Assembly (NCBI GenBank): GCA_023457355.1
Contig: JAEWLW010000029.1
Location: 8,265-72,264, forward strand
Reading direction: 5' to 3'
From: Bacillota bacterium
Lineage (GTDB): Bacteria; Bacillota; Clostridia; Oscillospirales; Ruminococcaceae
DNA: 64,000 nt
A program made the translations under genes and the position numbers. Below the pieces are notes generated by a model. That model saw only the letters and a list, made by a program, of their open reading frames with translations, was not told the DNA's origin and ran no database searches. Numbering within the stretch: the first letter of the stretch is position 1; the number at the start of each line of letters is the position of its first letter. This document shows positions 51,816-61,259 of this stretch, in pieces.

Positions 51816-54491
51816 CTACTGCTGCTTTGTGGCCGCCATCGTATAGGTATAAGATGCCATGTCGCTCTCAAAAGCACTCGTTCCCTGGCAGGTCAACTTT
51901 TTGCCATCCTTTTTGAAGGCAAGCACCCAGTTGCCGCCAAGAACCTCCCCAACGGGTTTAAGGTGCAGCGTCCCCCCCTTTTCCCATGTGCCGCGATACA
52001 TGACGCCGCCATAATCATAACCGGGATAAACCAGCTTGATATCTGCAATGTCTCCGGCCTGCGCGGGCCTGCTGATCACCATGGTGCCGGCATGCGCGCC
52101 ATCCATGCCGCCCATCGCCTGTTTATACTGCGCGAGATAGTCCTCCATGCCGGATACGCCCTCCATCTGGCCGACAAGCTGATCCATATAATCGCTCCTG
52201 AAGTCTTCGACCGTCACCGTCATCTCCCAGCTGCCCAGAATATCTTCAAACTTCAGGTCATCGGAAAGCGGTATCGCCGTCACCGGGAGATCGGTCTTAA
52301 ATTCCACTTCAAATTCCGGTTCACTGTTGCCCGAAAAATCCGCCTGGGATTTATAAAATTTCAGCTTTGTCGGGGACCCCGCCATCAGATAAGCAAATAA
52401 CGTGCACTGAAAGACCTCGTTGGAATCCTTGCTGGTGTAACACAACCAGTAATCGGGAAGTTTGGAGGCGTTGTTTTCAAACAGGATCACATAATCTTTA
52501 TAGGCGGAATCGCTGAATTTTGTTGCTTTATCGCCTGTGCCGTGAACCTCAATTTCAAAGTAAAGGATTTGGTTTAAGTACGCCTGTGTGTCCATAAGAA
52601 CATTGAGCGCGGCGGTTCGCGCTTCGTTCATTGATAGTTTGTAGTACTCGGTGAACAGCGGTTCAAGCTGTGCAAGAATGCGCCCCTTAAGCCGTTGCGT
52701 ATAACGCTTCTGCGTCGCCGCATCGGGCATTTGCCAGCCGGAAAGTTTTCCTGTCAGCGAAAAATCATCAATATATGCTTTTCGGCTGCCGTCCGGAATG
52801 CGCCAAAATACGCTGGCGTAATCATCCACAAGCGCGTTGACCGCCTTGCTCATCTCTTGAGGATTGGTTTTATACCTGTTGTAGATTCGTTTAAGGGCGA
52901 CGTTCCATTCCGCCTGCGACCCCAGTTGAAACTCGCTCGCCTGCCAGTAAACGTTGGCGCTCTTCAGGTCGGTAACTTTAAGCTTGAAGCTGCAACGGTT
53001 TTCATTTGTGATATATGTCACACATTGTTTTGAAAAGTGATTATAGGCCTCTTCGACACCGTTTTCATAGCCGCCGTCTAAAATACCGCGCATTGTGGAA
53101 TCGACCATGCCGCCGATCCAGATACCCGCCGCAGCTACGCTGCAAAAAACGCTGCCCGTGGCAATTGCGGCGATGCCCATCGCCATCTCGGCGAGGTCAT
53201 AGGCATTGGCCGAAATGGTCTGGGACAGGTTTCCGGTATTGTACCAACCCGCGCCCACCTTCAGCGTGACAAGGGCAATTCCCAGATAGCCTAATTTATT
53301 GCCCATTTCCATCACGGCATTGCCGGTAAAGGCGGCGAGGGCGTTGCGCACATTAATGGTATAATCGGTCGCCGACGTTGTATTGTTGGCCGCCCCCAAC
53401 ATGGCTTCGGCCGATTCCGTCAGCGGAATCTGATTTGCCTCAAGCATGCGATAAAACAGGTCGCTATCCATCTCGGCGCACATCTTCTCGAGTTTAGCGG
53501 GAGAGAAGGTTGCTTCCGACAGCGGCCCGGTGTAGCCGATATCGAACGCATACATCTCAAAAATCCCGAAGGTGGAAAAATGGTCGGTCGCAAAGGTAAC
53601 GGTTCGGCTTGCGGTATCAATCGTATAAGGCACATACGCCCAATCGCCGGAACCTTCGTTATAGTACCGCACCATAATTCTGTCTTCCGCATCGGGACAG
53701 TCGTCATAGGGCAGGGTAATATCCACCAGATTGGCAAACTGGGTGACCTCGCCCAGCGAAAAATCATACGGCTGTACTTTGCAGCCATATTTTTGGTCGG
53801 TTTTAGCCGCCAGCTTTCTCACCTCCAGCGTCTCTTCGCCCAACAAATTGTAAGCGCCAAAATCAACCGACGCACCGCCGGCGCTGGCTACTGGGTTTTC
53901 AGGTGTGACAAGGCCCATTGCAGTTTCGGCGCGACTGATATCATTTTGGGTTATTTTTACATTGGGCTTGGGCGCTTCGATGGCGGCAGGCTGCGTTTTT
54001 GCACCGGGGATGGCCTTTTGGCCGATACTGGGCAAGCTGGGTAACGGATTTGCTGCCATGAGCCGCCAGAGATAGCCCGGCTTCCACAGGCCGAGCACCA
54101 TCGCCGCTGCCAGCGCAACCGCCGTGGCGGACAGAATAAGCGGCTTGCCGCCCGGACGCCGCCTTTTGGGCTGTTTGGCCACATAGGCGCTGCCGGGCAA
54201 CGGTCTGCCGCAGGCCATACACTGCGCATTTTCGGGCGCATTCTGCGCGCCGCACCCCGGACAAATAATACCGCCGGCCGGGTATACCGTTGAAACCGTA
54301 CGGGGCAGCGGCCTGCCGCAGGACTGGCAATGGGTGGCGCCAAAAGGGTTGCGCGCCCCACAGGCCGGACAGGAGAATCCCGGTGCCGCCACAGCCAAAG
54401 GTTCCGGCGGCGCAACAGCTGTGCCGCAGCTTTTGCAAAATTTAGCGCTTTCGCTCAGCGGTGCACCGCATTTATTGCAGGATTTGGACAT
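51816..54491 (-). CDS. Zinc-ribbon protein with large extracytoplasmic region, 891 residues
   Basis: ATG at 54491 (GGAGG upstream). Three zinc ribbons in tandem (about 5-25, 40-60 and 76-98: CNKCG/CKSCG, CPACG/CQSCG, CPGCG/CMACG), then RRRPGGK and a membrane helix near 117-135. The 750 outside residues have no family I recognise; a hydrophobic patch near 400-460 could be membrane-embedded. A lipocalin-like strand region at the end (DILGSWEMTVTVEDFRSDYM) is shared with the neighbour. Promoter with TTTGTCA operator on its 5' side. Confidence 0.72.
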   Translation of the reverse strand: MSKSCNKCGAPLSESAKFCKSCGTAVAPPEPLAVAAPGFSCPACGARNPFGATHCQSCGRPLPRTVSTVYPAGGIICPGCGAQNAPENAQCMACGRPLPGSAYVAKQPKRRRPGGKPLILSATAVALAAAMVLGLWKPGYLWRLMAANPLPSLPSIGQKAIPGAKTQPAAIEAPKPNVKITQNDISRAETAMGLVTPENPVASAGGASVDFGAYNLLGEETLEVRKLAAKTDQKYGCKVQPYDFSLGEVTQFANLVDITLPYDDCPDAEDRIMVRYYNEGSGDWAYVPYTIDTASRTVTFATDHFSTFGIFEMYAFDIGYTGPLSEATFSPAKLEKMCAEMDSDLFYRMLEANQIPLTESAEAMLGAANNTTSATDYTINVRNALAAFTGNAVMEMGNKLGYLGIALVTLKVGAGWYNTGNLSQTISANAYDLAEMAMGIAAIATGSVFCSVAAAGIWIGGMVDSTMRGILDGGYENGVEEAYNHFSKQCVTYITNENRCSFKLKVTDLKSANVYWQASEFQLGSQAEWNVALKRIYNRYKTNPQEMSKAVNALVDDYASVFWRIPDGSRKAYIDDFSLTGKLSGWQMPDAATQKRYTQRLKGRILAQLEPLFTEYYKLSMNEARTAALNVLMDTQAYLNQILYFEIEVHGTGDKATKFSDSAYKDYVILFENNASKLPDYWLCYTSKDSNEVFQCTLFAYLMAGSPTKLKFYKSQADFSGNSEPEFEVEFKTDLPVTAIPLSDDLKFEDILGSWEMTVTVEDFRSDYMDQLVGQMEGVSGMEDYLAQYKQAMGGMDGAHAGTMVISRPAQAGDIADIKLVYPGYDYGGVMYRGTWEKGGTLHLKPVGEVLGGNWVLAFKKDGKKLTCQGTSAFESDMASYTYTMAATKQQ

Positions 54492-54592
54492 GTGATTTCC
54501 TCCAATCTATAAGGCAAGCCAAGATGTCCCCCGGTTATCGGCACAAGCGCCTGGCATCGTCTTTGTTTTAACCGGTGACAGTCCTCTCCTTT

Positions 54593-54768
54593 AGTATAGA
54601 GGATCGGTTTTGCCATTTGTATTGGTTGACAGAAACGTTCAATGACAAAAATCAAACGCGTGTCACCTCACTTTCCAGACGAAAAGGCGTGTCATAATGT
54701 GGCATGCCATGTTTGTCAATGACAAATCGGCGTCGCAGGTTTTTCCTCGCCCCTTTACCCTTTATACT
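54593..54768. promoter_or_regulatory. Divergent promoter pair with TTTGTCA-type operators
   Basis: For the - strand gene: -10 TATACT (54593-54598) and TTTTTGTCATTGAACG (about 54637-54652), centred about 47 bases upstream. For the + strand gene: -10 TATACT (54763-54768) and palindrome TTTGTCAATGACAAA (54712-54726), centred 44 bases upstream. In both, a second GTC box follows 16-17 bases after the first. The same pattern stands before 46648. Confidence 0.65.
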
Positions 54769-54788
54769 TAAAGCAGGAGGTGGCCGGT

Positions 54789-55457
54789 TTGAAAAATGGG
54801 ATAAACGATGCTGTGAGCATCAACACTGGAGCGCCGTTTGTGCTTCCGCCCGGAATAACGACAGGCGCTGGCGGAAAGCTCGTCTGGGCCTATGAGGTCA
54901 ATATGTGGAAGAATCCGGTGATTTTGTTCACCGTGATAAAGGTGATCGCGCTGGCTGTCGGTACGACGGGGCTGTTCGTCTCCGCACTTGTCGCATCCGA
55001 TAGCACTTTGGCTGATGCGCTAAAAGTGTTAGGCGGTTTTCTGGTGTTTGGCTTCGCCGGAATGCTGTTTCTGGCTGTATTGGCATATCTGATACTCGGG
55101 CTGGTTTATGGCGGCCGGTACTGTGTGCTGTTCGAAATGGACGACCGGGGTATCCGGCATACCCAAATGCAAAAACAGTTTGAAAAAGCGCAGGTGTTTG
55201 CTCTTTTAACCACATTGGCTGCCGTCGCATCCAAGAATGTGAGCGCCGCGGGCGCGGGCGTCTTAGCAGGGAGTACCCAATCAATTTATTCCGCATTTTC
55301 AGGCGTTAATAAACTGGTGCCTTTAAAACGGCACGACTGCATAAAGATCAGCGGTTTGTTTGCCAGGAACCAGATTTACGCCACCCCGGAGCAATTTAAT
55401 TTTGTATGGGCCTACATTGTGCAGAGATGCCCCAAAGCCAAAAAGCCGGTGGGTTAA
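54789..55457 (+). CDS. Membrane protein with two helices, regulon member
   Basis: About 222 residues. TTG at 54789 is 8 bases from AGGAGG (54775-54780); an in-frame GTG at 54780 overlaps that site. Two membrane segments at about 43-70 and 79-103, and a soluble C-terminus with VLFEMDDRGIRHTQMQKQFE. A serine/glycine-rich stretch follows (AAGAGVLAGSTQS). No family recognised. It shares the operator-bearing intergenic region with the 891-residue protein. Confidence 0.6.
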   Translation: MKNGINDAVSINTGAPFVLPPGITTGAGGKLVWAYEVNMWKNPVILFTVIKVIALAVGTTGLFVSALVASDSTLADALKVLGGFLVFGFAGMLFLAVLAYLILGLVYGGRYCVLFEMDDRGIRHTQMQKQFEKAQVFALLTTLAAVASKNVSAAGAGVLAGSTQSIYSAFSGVNKLVPLKRHDCIKISGLFARNQIYATPEQFNFVWAYIVQRCPKAKKPVG

Positions 55458-55637
55458 TAGCGGATTAACTAAAAGCGCGCCGGTATTTGCGAAGCTGCTT
55501 TTGTGCTACATGGCAGACGATGAAGGCAGGCACCTGACGAAGCGGACAACACAGCCGCATGGAAGACAGACCGCAAAGGCGGCATGATTTTGACATTAAT
55601 AGGCTATCAAAGCTATCAACATTCAGGCACAAAAACA

Positions 55638-55678
55638 GACGCAGCCTCCTGCCTTGAGAACTCGGCAGGGGCTGCGTC
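55638..55678. terminator. Bidirectional hairpin terminator
   Basis: GACGCAGCC(T)CCTGCC pairs with GGCAGG(G)GCTGCGTC around TTGAGAACTC. T-rich bases follow on the + strand (TTTG), and AAAAACA precedes it so the - strand reads T-rich too. It lies between convergent units in a 295-bp non-coding gap with nothing else recognised. Confidence 0.8.
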
Positions 55679-55752
55679 TTTGAATAGGAGGCGTATTGGT
55701 TTGTACAATGGCAGATTTGAAATGGTACAGATATATAAAAACAACTGTGAAA

Positions 55753-57267
55753 TTAAACGGTTTGCCGCTTTTTCAGGAGCTTTATAACCGCCGGGGCCAA
55801 CGCGAACAACACAATGATAGCTACGATAATGATGGAGATTGGGCGCTGCATAAAGTAGGCGAACATGCCGCCTTTGGTGCCGGCAATTAAAAGCGAGCGA
55901 CGATAGTTTGCTTCAAGAATATCGGCTAAAACAACACCCAACACCAGCGGAGCCGGCTCAAAGCCGTAAATCTTCATCAGGTAGCCGATGAGGCCAAACA
56001 GAAGCATAATAAGTACTTCGTACATGCTGTTACTCAACGCAAAAGTACCGATAACAGCCAGCGCAACAATAATGGGAACCAACAAAGAATTCGGGACCAG
56101 ACAGATTTTTGCCATCTGCTTGGCCATCGAAACGCCGATAATGCCCATCAACACGTTGGCAAGCAAAAATCCGATAAAAATTGAGTAGGTAATAGGCGCT
56201 TGCTTACCGATAAACAAATCGCTGCCGGGCTGTAATCCGTGCATCAAAAGTGCGCCGTAGAGTATGGCGGTAACAGGGCTGCCGGGGATGCCCAGCGTAA
56301 ACAGCGGAATCAAAGCACCGCCGCATCCCGCGTTGTTGGCCGACTCGGAAGCCGCTATGCCGACAAGCGAACCCTTTCCAAACTCATTGGGCGTGCGGGA
56401 CAGGCGCTTGGCCGCGCTATAGCTGATCCAGGCGGCAATAGAACAGCCCGCAGCGGGTATAAAACCGACAAATGAGCCAATTATCGAACCGTTCAACATG
56501 GTGGGGGCCAGCTTTTTAGTGAGCCCCTTTTCCCAACGCCTGCCCTGCAGCCCGGCCGTTGGGTCGTTTACAATGGTGGCGCCCCGCCCGGTAATCAGGC
56601 GGTCAACAAGTATCAGCACCTGGGAGATGGAGAACAGCCCAATTAAAATCGGCGTGGAATCCAGACCGTCCTCCAGCCAGAGGCGCCCAAAGGTAAAGCG
56701 TGAAACACCGGTGATCGAATCCATGCCGACGCAGCCGATCAACAGGCCGAGCAGTGCCGAAAAGATGCCCTTGGCGCGGTTTTCCCCAGTAAGGCCGGAA
56801 ACGACCAGCAGGCCAAAACAGGCCACCAGAAAATATTCGAGTGTCGAAAACATCTGGCTTAGGCGGCCCAATGCCGGCGCAAACAAAATCAGGCAGATGG
56901 CGCCGAAAATGCCCCCGATGACCGAAGCAACCGTTATAACCGATACCGCTTCCATTCCGCGGCCTTGTTTGGTCAGCTCATAGCCGTCATCTGTGGTGGC
57001 GGCCGAGGCGGCCGTTCCCGGTGTGTGGCATAGCACGGCGGTGATCGACCCGCCATAAACCCCGGTTGTATACATCGACGTCATCATAATAAGCGCCGCT
57101 TCGGCGCTCATCGAGAAAGTGATCGGAATCAAAAGCGCAATGCCGACAGAGGGCCCAAGGCCCGGAATAATGCCGATGGCCATGCCTGCAACAACGCCAA
57201 CAACAAGGGCGAGCAGCACCTCCAGCGAGGTAAAGGTGACAAGCGCGCTTGTGAGGTTTTCTAACAT
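55753..57267 (-). CDS. tctA: Tripartite tricarboxylate transporter large permease TctA
   Basis: 504 residues, about 10-12 membrane segments. GVVAGMAIGIIPGLGPSVGI near the N-terminus, PGTAASAATTDDGYELTKQG, and LFTLGIPGSPVTAILYGALL are diagnostic TctA motifs. It forms the channel with TctB; the substrate is a carboxylate such as citrate, not fixed by the sequence. The start follows tctB by 18 bases. Confidence 0.95.
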   Translation of the reverse strand: MLENLTSALVTFTSLEVLLALVVGVVAGMAIGIIPGLGPSVGIALLIPITFSMSAEAALIMMTSMYTTGVYGGSITAVLCHTPGTAASAATTDDGYELTKQGRGMEAVSVITVASVIGGIFGAICLILFAPALGRLSQMFSTLEYFLVACFGLLVVSGLTGENRAKGIFSALLGLLIGCVGMDSITGVSRFTFGRLWLEDGLDSTPILIGLFSISQVLILVDRLITGRGATIVNDPTAGLQGRRWEKGLTKKLAPTMLNGSIIGSFVGFIPAAGCSIAAWISYSAAKRLSRTPNEFGKGSLVGIAASESANNAGCGGALIPLFTLGIPGSPVTAILYGALLMHGLQPGSDLFIGKQAPITYSIFIGFLLANVLMGIIGVSMAKQMAKICLVPNSLLVPIIVALAVIGTFALSNSMYEVLIMLLFGLIGYLMKIYGFEPAPLVLGVVLADILEANYRRSLLIAGTKGGMFAYFMQRPISIIIVAIIVLFALAPAVIKLLKKRQTV

Positions 57268-57285
57268 GGTTCAATAAGGCCCCCT

Positions 57286-57756
57286 TTACACAATTCTGAA
57301 ATACTTGCCGAACAAACCAACTTTATAGATGGGCAGCTTCAAAATGACAACAAATAAAATAAATGTAATCGCCGTGTAAAGGACGGTTACCAGAACAATG
57401 GTCTTCCACGATTTCACTCTGAGGTACTTTTGTGTCAGAACAAGGAATATCGGTGTTGTAACCCAGTAGCCCAACAGTTTGAAAGCCAGATAATAAAGAA
57501 AAATAAAAAGCATGAAAAGGAATGCGTTTTTTCCGTTGCGCAGCGTCATGGCATAGTGCATGCGCGTCCCCGCGGGCTTACTCTTGCGCAGGCCGTTTAT
57601 GGCAACGGTTGCCGCACAGGCCATCATCATCAGTGAAAGTGCAGTGGGCAAATAAGACGCCTGTCCGGAAATATGAACCGAAAAATACAGGACCAGTAAA
57701 CAGAAAGCAAGCAGGATACTGCCCACCCACACATCGCGGTGCAGTTGTTTATTCAT
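57286..57756 (-). CDS. tctB: Tripartite tricarboxylate transporter small permease TctB
   Basis: 156 residues, four membrane segments, with the TctB pattern (DVWVGSILLAFCLLVLYFSV at the N-terminus, FLYYLAFKLLGYWVTTPIFL in the middle). Second gene of the tctC-tctB-tctA operon. Partner of TctA. Confidence 0.9.
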   Translation of the reverse strand: MNKQLHRDVWVGSILLAFCLLVLYFSVHISGQASYLPTALSLMMMACAATVAINGLRKSKPAGTRMHYAMTLRNGKNAFLFMLFIFLYYLAFKLLGYWVTTPIFLVLTQKYLRVKSWKTIVLVTVLYTAITFILFVVILKLPIYKVGLFGKYFRIV

Positions 57757-57808
57757 TATAAATCTCTCCTCAAAAAAGAGTCAGGGGTTTATGGGACAGA
57801 AAGCCGGA

Positions 57809-57846
57809 AATGCCTGCCCGCCATCCTGATGTGACGGGCAGGCATT
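57809..57846 (-). other. Intercistronic hairpin between tctC and tctB
   Basis: Perfect 12-bp stem AATGCCTGCCCG / CGGGCAGGCATT with a 14-base loop, no T tail. In binding-protein transporters such stems often protect the first message and keep the binding protein in excess over the permease. Confidence 0.65.
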
Positions 57847-57856
57847 CAGGGATATC

Positions 57857-58906
57857 TTAGCCCCAGATTTCCTTGCGGGTTTCCACCTGGCTCTGAAGCA
57901 GTTCTTTATAAGCTTCACCAGAAGTGGTATCCAGCTGCAGGCCCAGCGTTGCCATATCCGAGACATAAGCCGCATCCTGCATGGCCTTCTGCATCGCCTC
58001 GTTTACAAAGGATACAATTTCGGGGGACACGCCCTTGGGGTAGAAATAGCCGCGCGCCGCAAAAGCGTAGAACTCCTTTCCGGTCACTTCTTTAATGGTG
58101 GGGACATCGGACATGAAATCGGTGCGTTTCTCAGCAAAGACGCAGAGTACTTTCATCTCGCCGCTCTGGTAGTAACTCTGCACATCCGAGACAGAGGCAA
58201 AGAACACATCGGTATCACCGGCGAGGAACATGCTGCGTGCGTCGGAAGCGCCATCCACCGGGATTGTCGTGATCTGGGTGCCAAAGTTCTTGTTAAACCA
58301 CTCGGCTGTGGTGGAGTCGCCGTCGGTGATGCCGGTGGCGTTCGAGGCGATAAGAACCGGATTGCTCTTTGCGTATTCAATAAAACTGTTAAGATCGCTA
58401 AAGCGGTCTTCGCTGGAACGGATCGCCATAATGTTGTAATCAAGCACCTGGTTGGTGATGACCTGAACATCGTCCAGCGTATACTGGCGGGGATTCTCAG
58501 GGTCAATAGCGCCCATGACATAGTTATGATTAATCAGGCCGATGGTATAACCGTCATCATAGTCGCCGGTGATCAGGTCGGTCCAGGCAATCCAGCCGCC
58601 GGAGCCGGTCTGATTTTCAACAACCACGTTGACACCAAGCTGCTTTGAAAGCGCCGTCGCCATATAACGTGCGCCCAGGTCGGTGCCGCCGCCCGCGGAG
58701 AAGGGGCAAACCAGCGTGATGGTACCGTTGGGGAAGCCCTCGGGTCCAGCGCCGGTGGTGTTGCTTGCTGCGGCCACAGACGAAGCATTGCCGGCCGTGC
58801 TCTCAGGTGCACTGCCGGAGCTGGTGCCGGTACCGCCGCAGGCGGCCAGTGAAATCGCCAGTACTGTGGCGACACCCGCTGCAAGAAGTTTTTTCATCTT
58901 TTTCAT
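57857..58906 (-). CDS. tctC: Tripartite tricarboxylate transporter binding protein TctC (lipoprotein)
   Basis: 349 residues from ATG at 58906, preceded by GGGAG; an in-frame ATG lies five codons earlier. Lipobox ISLAAC with Cys23, then a Ser/Thr/Gly/Ala linker, then the Bug fold: ITLVCPFSAGGGTDLGARYM, VVVENQTGSGGWIAWTDLIT, and FVNEAMQKAMQDAAYVSDMA. It binds the substrate outside and delivers it to TctAB. First gene of the operon; the 5' region (58907-59200) holds the divergent UroD promoter. Confidence 0.94.
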   Translation of the reverse strand: MKKMKKLLAAGVATVLAISLAACGGTGTSSGSAPESTAGNASSVAAASNTTGAGPEGFPNGTITLVCPFSAGGGTDLGARYMATALSKQLGVNVVVENQTGSGGWIAWTDLITGDYDDGYTIGLINHNYVMGAIDPENPRQYTLDDVQVITNQVLDYNIMAIRSSEDRFSDLNSFIEYAKSNPVLIASNATGITDGDSTTAEWFNKNFGTQITTIPVDGASDARSMFLAGDTDVFFASVSDVQSYYQSGEMKVLCVFAEKRTDFMSDVPTIKEVTGKEFYAFAARGYFYPKGVSPEIVSFVNEAMQKAMQDAAYVSDMATLGLQLDTTSGEAYKELLQSQVETRKEIWG

Positions 58907-59110
58907 TTTCCGCACTCCCATTTTTATACAAAGTCAAATTGCCTTTTCCACACAAAAAGAGTAGGAAAGACGTCGCGTTCATTATACCGATATTACCAAT
59001 AATTTTACAAACATTTTTTTGAATGTTACCCCACAGCCAAAAGACTGTGAAAACATATTTTCGCGAAAAGAACAACAGCGTATAGGCTGTTGCCATTCAT
59101 TAAAATTCTG

Positions 59111-59141
59111 TTGGACATCGGTGGGGATCCCTTTTTATACT
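59111..59141 (+). promoter_or_regulatory. Candidate promoter of the UroD-family gene
   Basis: TTGGAC (59111-59116) and TATACT (59136-59141), 19 bases apart, slightly long. The stretch 58907-59110 must hold the divergent tctC promoter; it is AT-rich but I see no clear boxes. Confidence 0.35.
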
Positions 59142-59200
59142 ACCCGTGTACGTTTAGTATCGTAGAATTTCCAAAGTAGTTGAATGAAGGATGAAGCACA

Positions 59201-60202
59201 ATGAACAAGCGTGAACGAATTTATGCCGCGGTCAACCTGCAAAAGACCGACCGCCTGCCCTACTCCTTTTGGAGCCACCTTCCCGGAATTGACCTTGACG
59301 CGGCCAAGCTGGCCGAAGCCACCTATCAATTCTATAAGACATACGACCTTGATTTTATCAAGACCATGAATAATGGTATGTATGCCATTGAGGATTTCGG
59401 CTGTAAAATTGATTATTCGGAAATTGAGAAGGGCGGCGTGGCTAATATTATCTCTACGCCTGTTCAGACCCCGCAGGATTGGGACAAGCTGACGCCTTGC
59501 GTTATTTCCCAAGGCAGCCTGGCCCGTGAGCTGGACAGCTTAAAGCAACTGCTGGCAAAAGTAAAAAGCGAGCATGTTCCGGTTATCTTTACATCCTTTT
59601 CACCCATCACCATCGCGGATAAGCTCTGCGGCAAAAAAGTGCTCGAGCATATCCGCCTGGGGCATGGCGGCAAGGTCAAGCAGGCGCTTGATATTATTGC
59701 GGAAACCACTGCCAATGTGGCAAAAGAAGCGATTCGCCTTGGTGCCGACGGCATCTTTTTTGCCTCTCAAATGAGCTCTTACGATATTATGGAGCCCGAG
59801 TTGTATCTGGAATATGGCAAACCCTATGATCTGCAAGTGTTGGAAGCTGCCGAAGGCGGCTGGATGAACACCATACATGCACATGGTTCCAACGTGATGT
59901 TTGAGCTTTTAAGCGACTACCCGGTCAACGTATTCAACTGGCACGCATGGGAGACGCTGCCCACCATTGACGAAGCCAGGCATCTGACCGGCAAGTGCCT
60001 GATGGGCGGCCTTAACCGCACCGATATCACCAACTGTAACCGCAATGCGATTCGCCATCAGATATACGCCGCCAGCCAGTTGACGGGCGGGCGCGGGCTG
60101 ATTCTGACGCCCGGCTGTGTCATTCGCTATCCGCTCAACGATGCGATGCTGGCCTACATCAGCACCGCCAAGGCTTTTGTGGAAAGCCGTATGACATTTT
60201 AA
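59201..60202 (+). CDS. Uroporphyrinogen decarboxylase-family (methyltransferase-like) protein
   Basis: 333 residues. MNKRERIYAAVNLQKTDRLP is the usual start of UroD-like corrinoid methyltransferases of anaerobes; ADGIFFASQM and a NVFNWHAWETLPTIDEARHL segment with the ending LILTPGCVIRYPLNDAMLAY also fit. Real UroD would have the FAGAPWTLA region, which is not obvious, so a methylcobamide-linked or related catabolic role is more likely than haem synthesis. Divergent from tctC, it may act on the imported compound. AAGGATG precedes the start. Confidence 0.8.
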   Translation: MNKRERIYAAVNLQKTDRLPYSFWSHLPGIDLDAAKLAEATYQFYKTYDLDFIKTMNNGMYAIEDFGCKIDYSEIEKGGVANIISTPVQTPQDWDKLTPCVISQGSLARELDSLKQLLAKVKSEHVPVIFTSFSPITIADKLCGKKVLEHIRLGHGGKVKQALDIIAETTANVAKEAIRLGADGIFFASQMSSYDIMEPELYLEYGKPYDLQVLEAAEGGWMNTIHAHGSNVMFELLSDYPVNVFNWHAWETLPTIDEARHLTGKCLMGGLNRTDITNCNRNAIRHQIYAASQLTGGRGLILTPGCVIRYPLNDAMLAYISTAKAFVESRMTF

Positions 60203-60213
60203 ACCGATACCGC

Positions 60214-61143
60214 CTACTCCGAAAAAATCGCCTTGGCAACCTTAATCAACTCTTTGACGGCTCGCGTGCGATAACTGCCTTTTTTGGTGCTGATGACAAT
60301 TTTGTTGGCCGCCAGCTCGTCATCGGGTAAAAAGCAATAAAGGTCCCTGTCGGGTTTGCGGCTTTTTTTCAGATCATCCCAAAGAAAAGTTTTTGAGCAT
60401 ATTGAAACACCCAACCCGGACCGGCAAAGCGCCAGCATGGTAAAGGTGTTGTAGGTGCGTGCCATGACATTTGGTGAAAAACCGTACTTTTCAATCATTT
60501 TTCTGAAGACCTGGTCGGTCCAGGAGCTGCTGTTGGCCGCCACAAAGGGGCATTGCGCGAACAACGTTGGGGAAACAGTTTTGCTTTTTAACATGTTTTC
60601 CTGCTGTTCCGGTGTAAAACAAGTTTCAAAAATTGTTCTGGGCACCACAATATACTGCTGCTCGCGGAACAATGTGTCCGACTCTATAGCCTCATCGCTG
60701 AATTCAAAACCGATGGCAAGGTCTATTTTCCCGGCAAGCAGTTGCTCCTGAATCTGCGTATTGTCCCCCTCATAGACCCGAACGCGAACCTGTGGGAACC
60801 TGCTGTGATATTCGGTGAGCAGCGGCGGCAGCATGACAAGGCCACGCGAAGGTGCAATTCCCAATGAAATCCTGCCCTGCCGGAAATCTTTAATATCCAA
60901 CAACTCTTTTTCGGCCTTATTCTGCATTTCAAGAATCTCTTTGGCGTTGCGGTAAAGACTTTGCCCCGCCTCGGTCAACGTGATGTGGTGGTCACGCTGA
61001 AAGAGGAGAATACCGTATTCTTCTTCAAGCTTTTTGATATGGTTGCTTAGCGATTGCTGCGAGATAAACAGGCGTTTGGCCGCCCGAGAAAAATTCAGTT
61101 CTTCTGCAACCACCACAAAATAGCGTAAGTTTAAAAAATTCAT
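60214..61143 (-). CDS. LysR-family transcriptional regulator
   Basis: 309 residues from ATG at 61143 (weak GGGG site). MNFLNLRYFVVVAEELNFSR, AAKRLFISQQSLSNHIKKLE is the winged-HTH; the C-terminal region (ISLGIAPSRGLVMLPPLLTE, DLAIGFEF) is the LysR substrate-binding fold. It is divergent from the cysteine desulfidase gene and convergent with the UroD gene. It probably controls the desulfidase, possibly also the transporter. Confidence 0.92.
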   Translation of the reverse strand: MNFLNLRYFVVVAEELNFSRAAKRLFISQQSLSNHIKKLEEEYGILLFQRDHHITLTEAGQSLYRNAKEILEMQNKAEKELLDIKDFRQGRISLGIAPSRGLVMLPPLLTEYHSRFPQVRVRVYEGDNTQIQEQLLAGKIDLAIGFEFSDEAIESDTLFREQQYIVVPRTIFETCFTPEQQENMLKSKTVSPTLFAQCPFVAANSSSWTDQVFRKMIEKYGFSPNVMARTYNTFTMLALCRSGLGVSICSKTFLWDDLKKSRKPDRDLYCFLPDDELAANKIVISTKKGSYRTRAVKELIKVAKAIFSE

Positions 61144-61259
61144 GTGTCCCCGTCGAATCCTTTCATTTATTTTTAGGGGGTATGCATGCGTTAAAAGCAA
61201 TACTAGCATTTAATTGAGATAATTGCAAATACCGTCTGCCTGGTATAAGGAGGAAACCG
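61144..61259. promoter_or_regulatory. LysR-type control region between regulator and desulfidase
   Basis: A dyad GCAAT-N20-ATTGC (about 61197-61226) and a TATGCATGCGTTAA stretch lie in the 116-bp gap. A TATAAGGAGG near 61243 holds both a weak -10 and the ribosome site of the desulfidase gene. Typical layout for a LysR regulator and its target. Confidence 0.4.
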
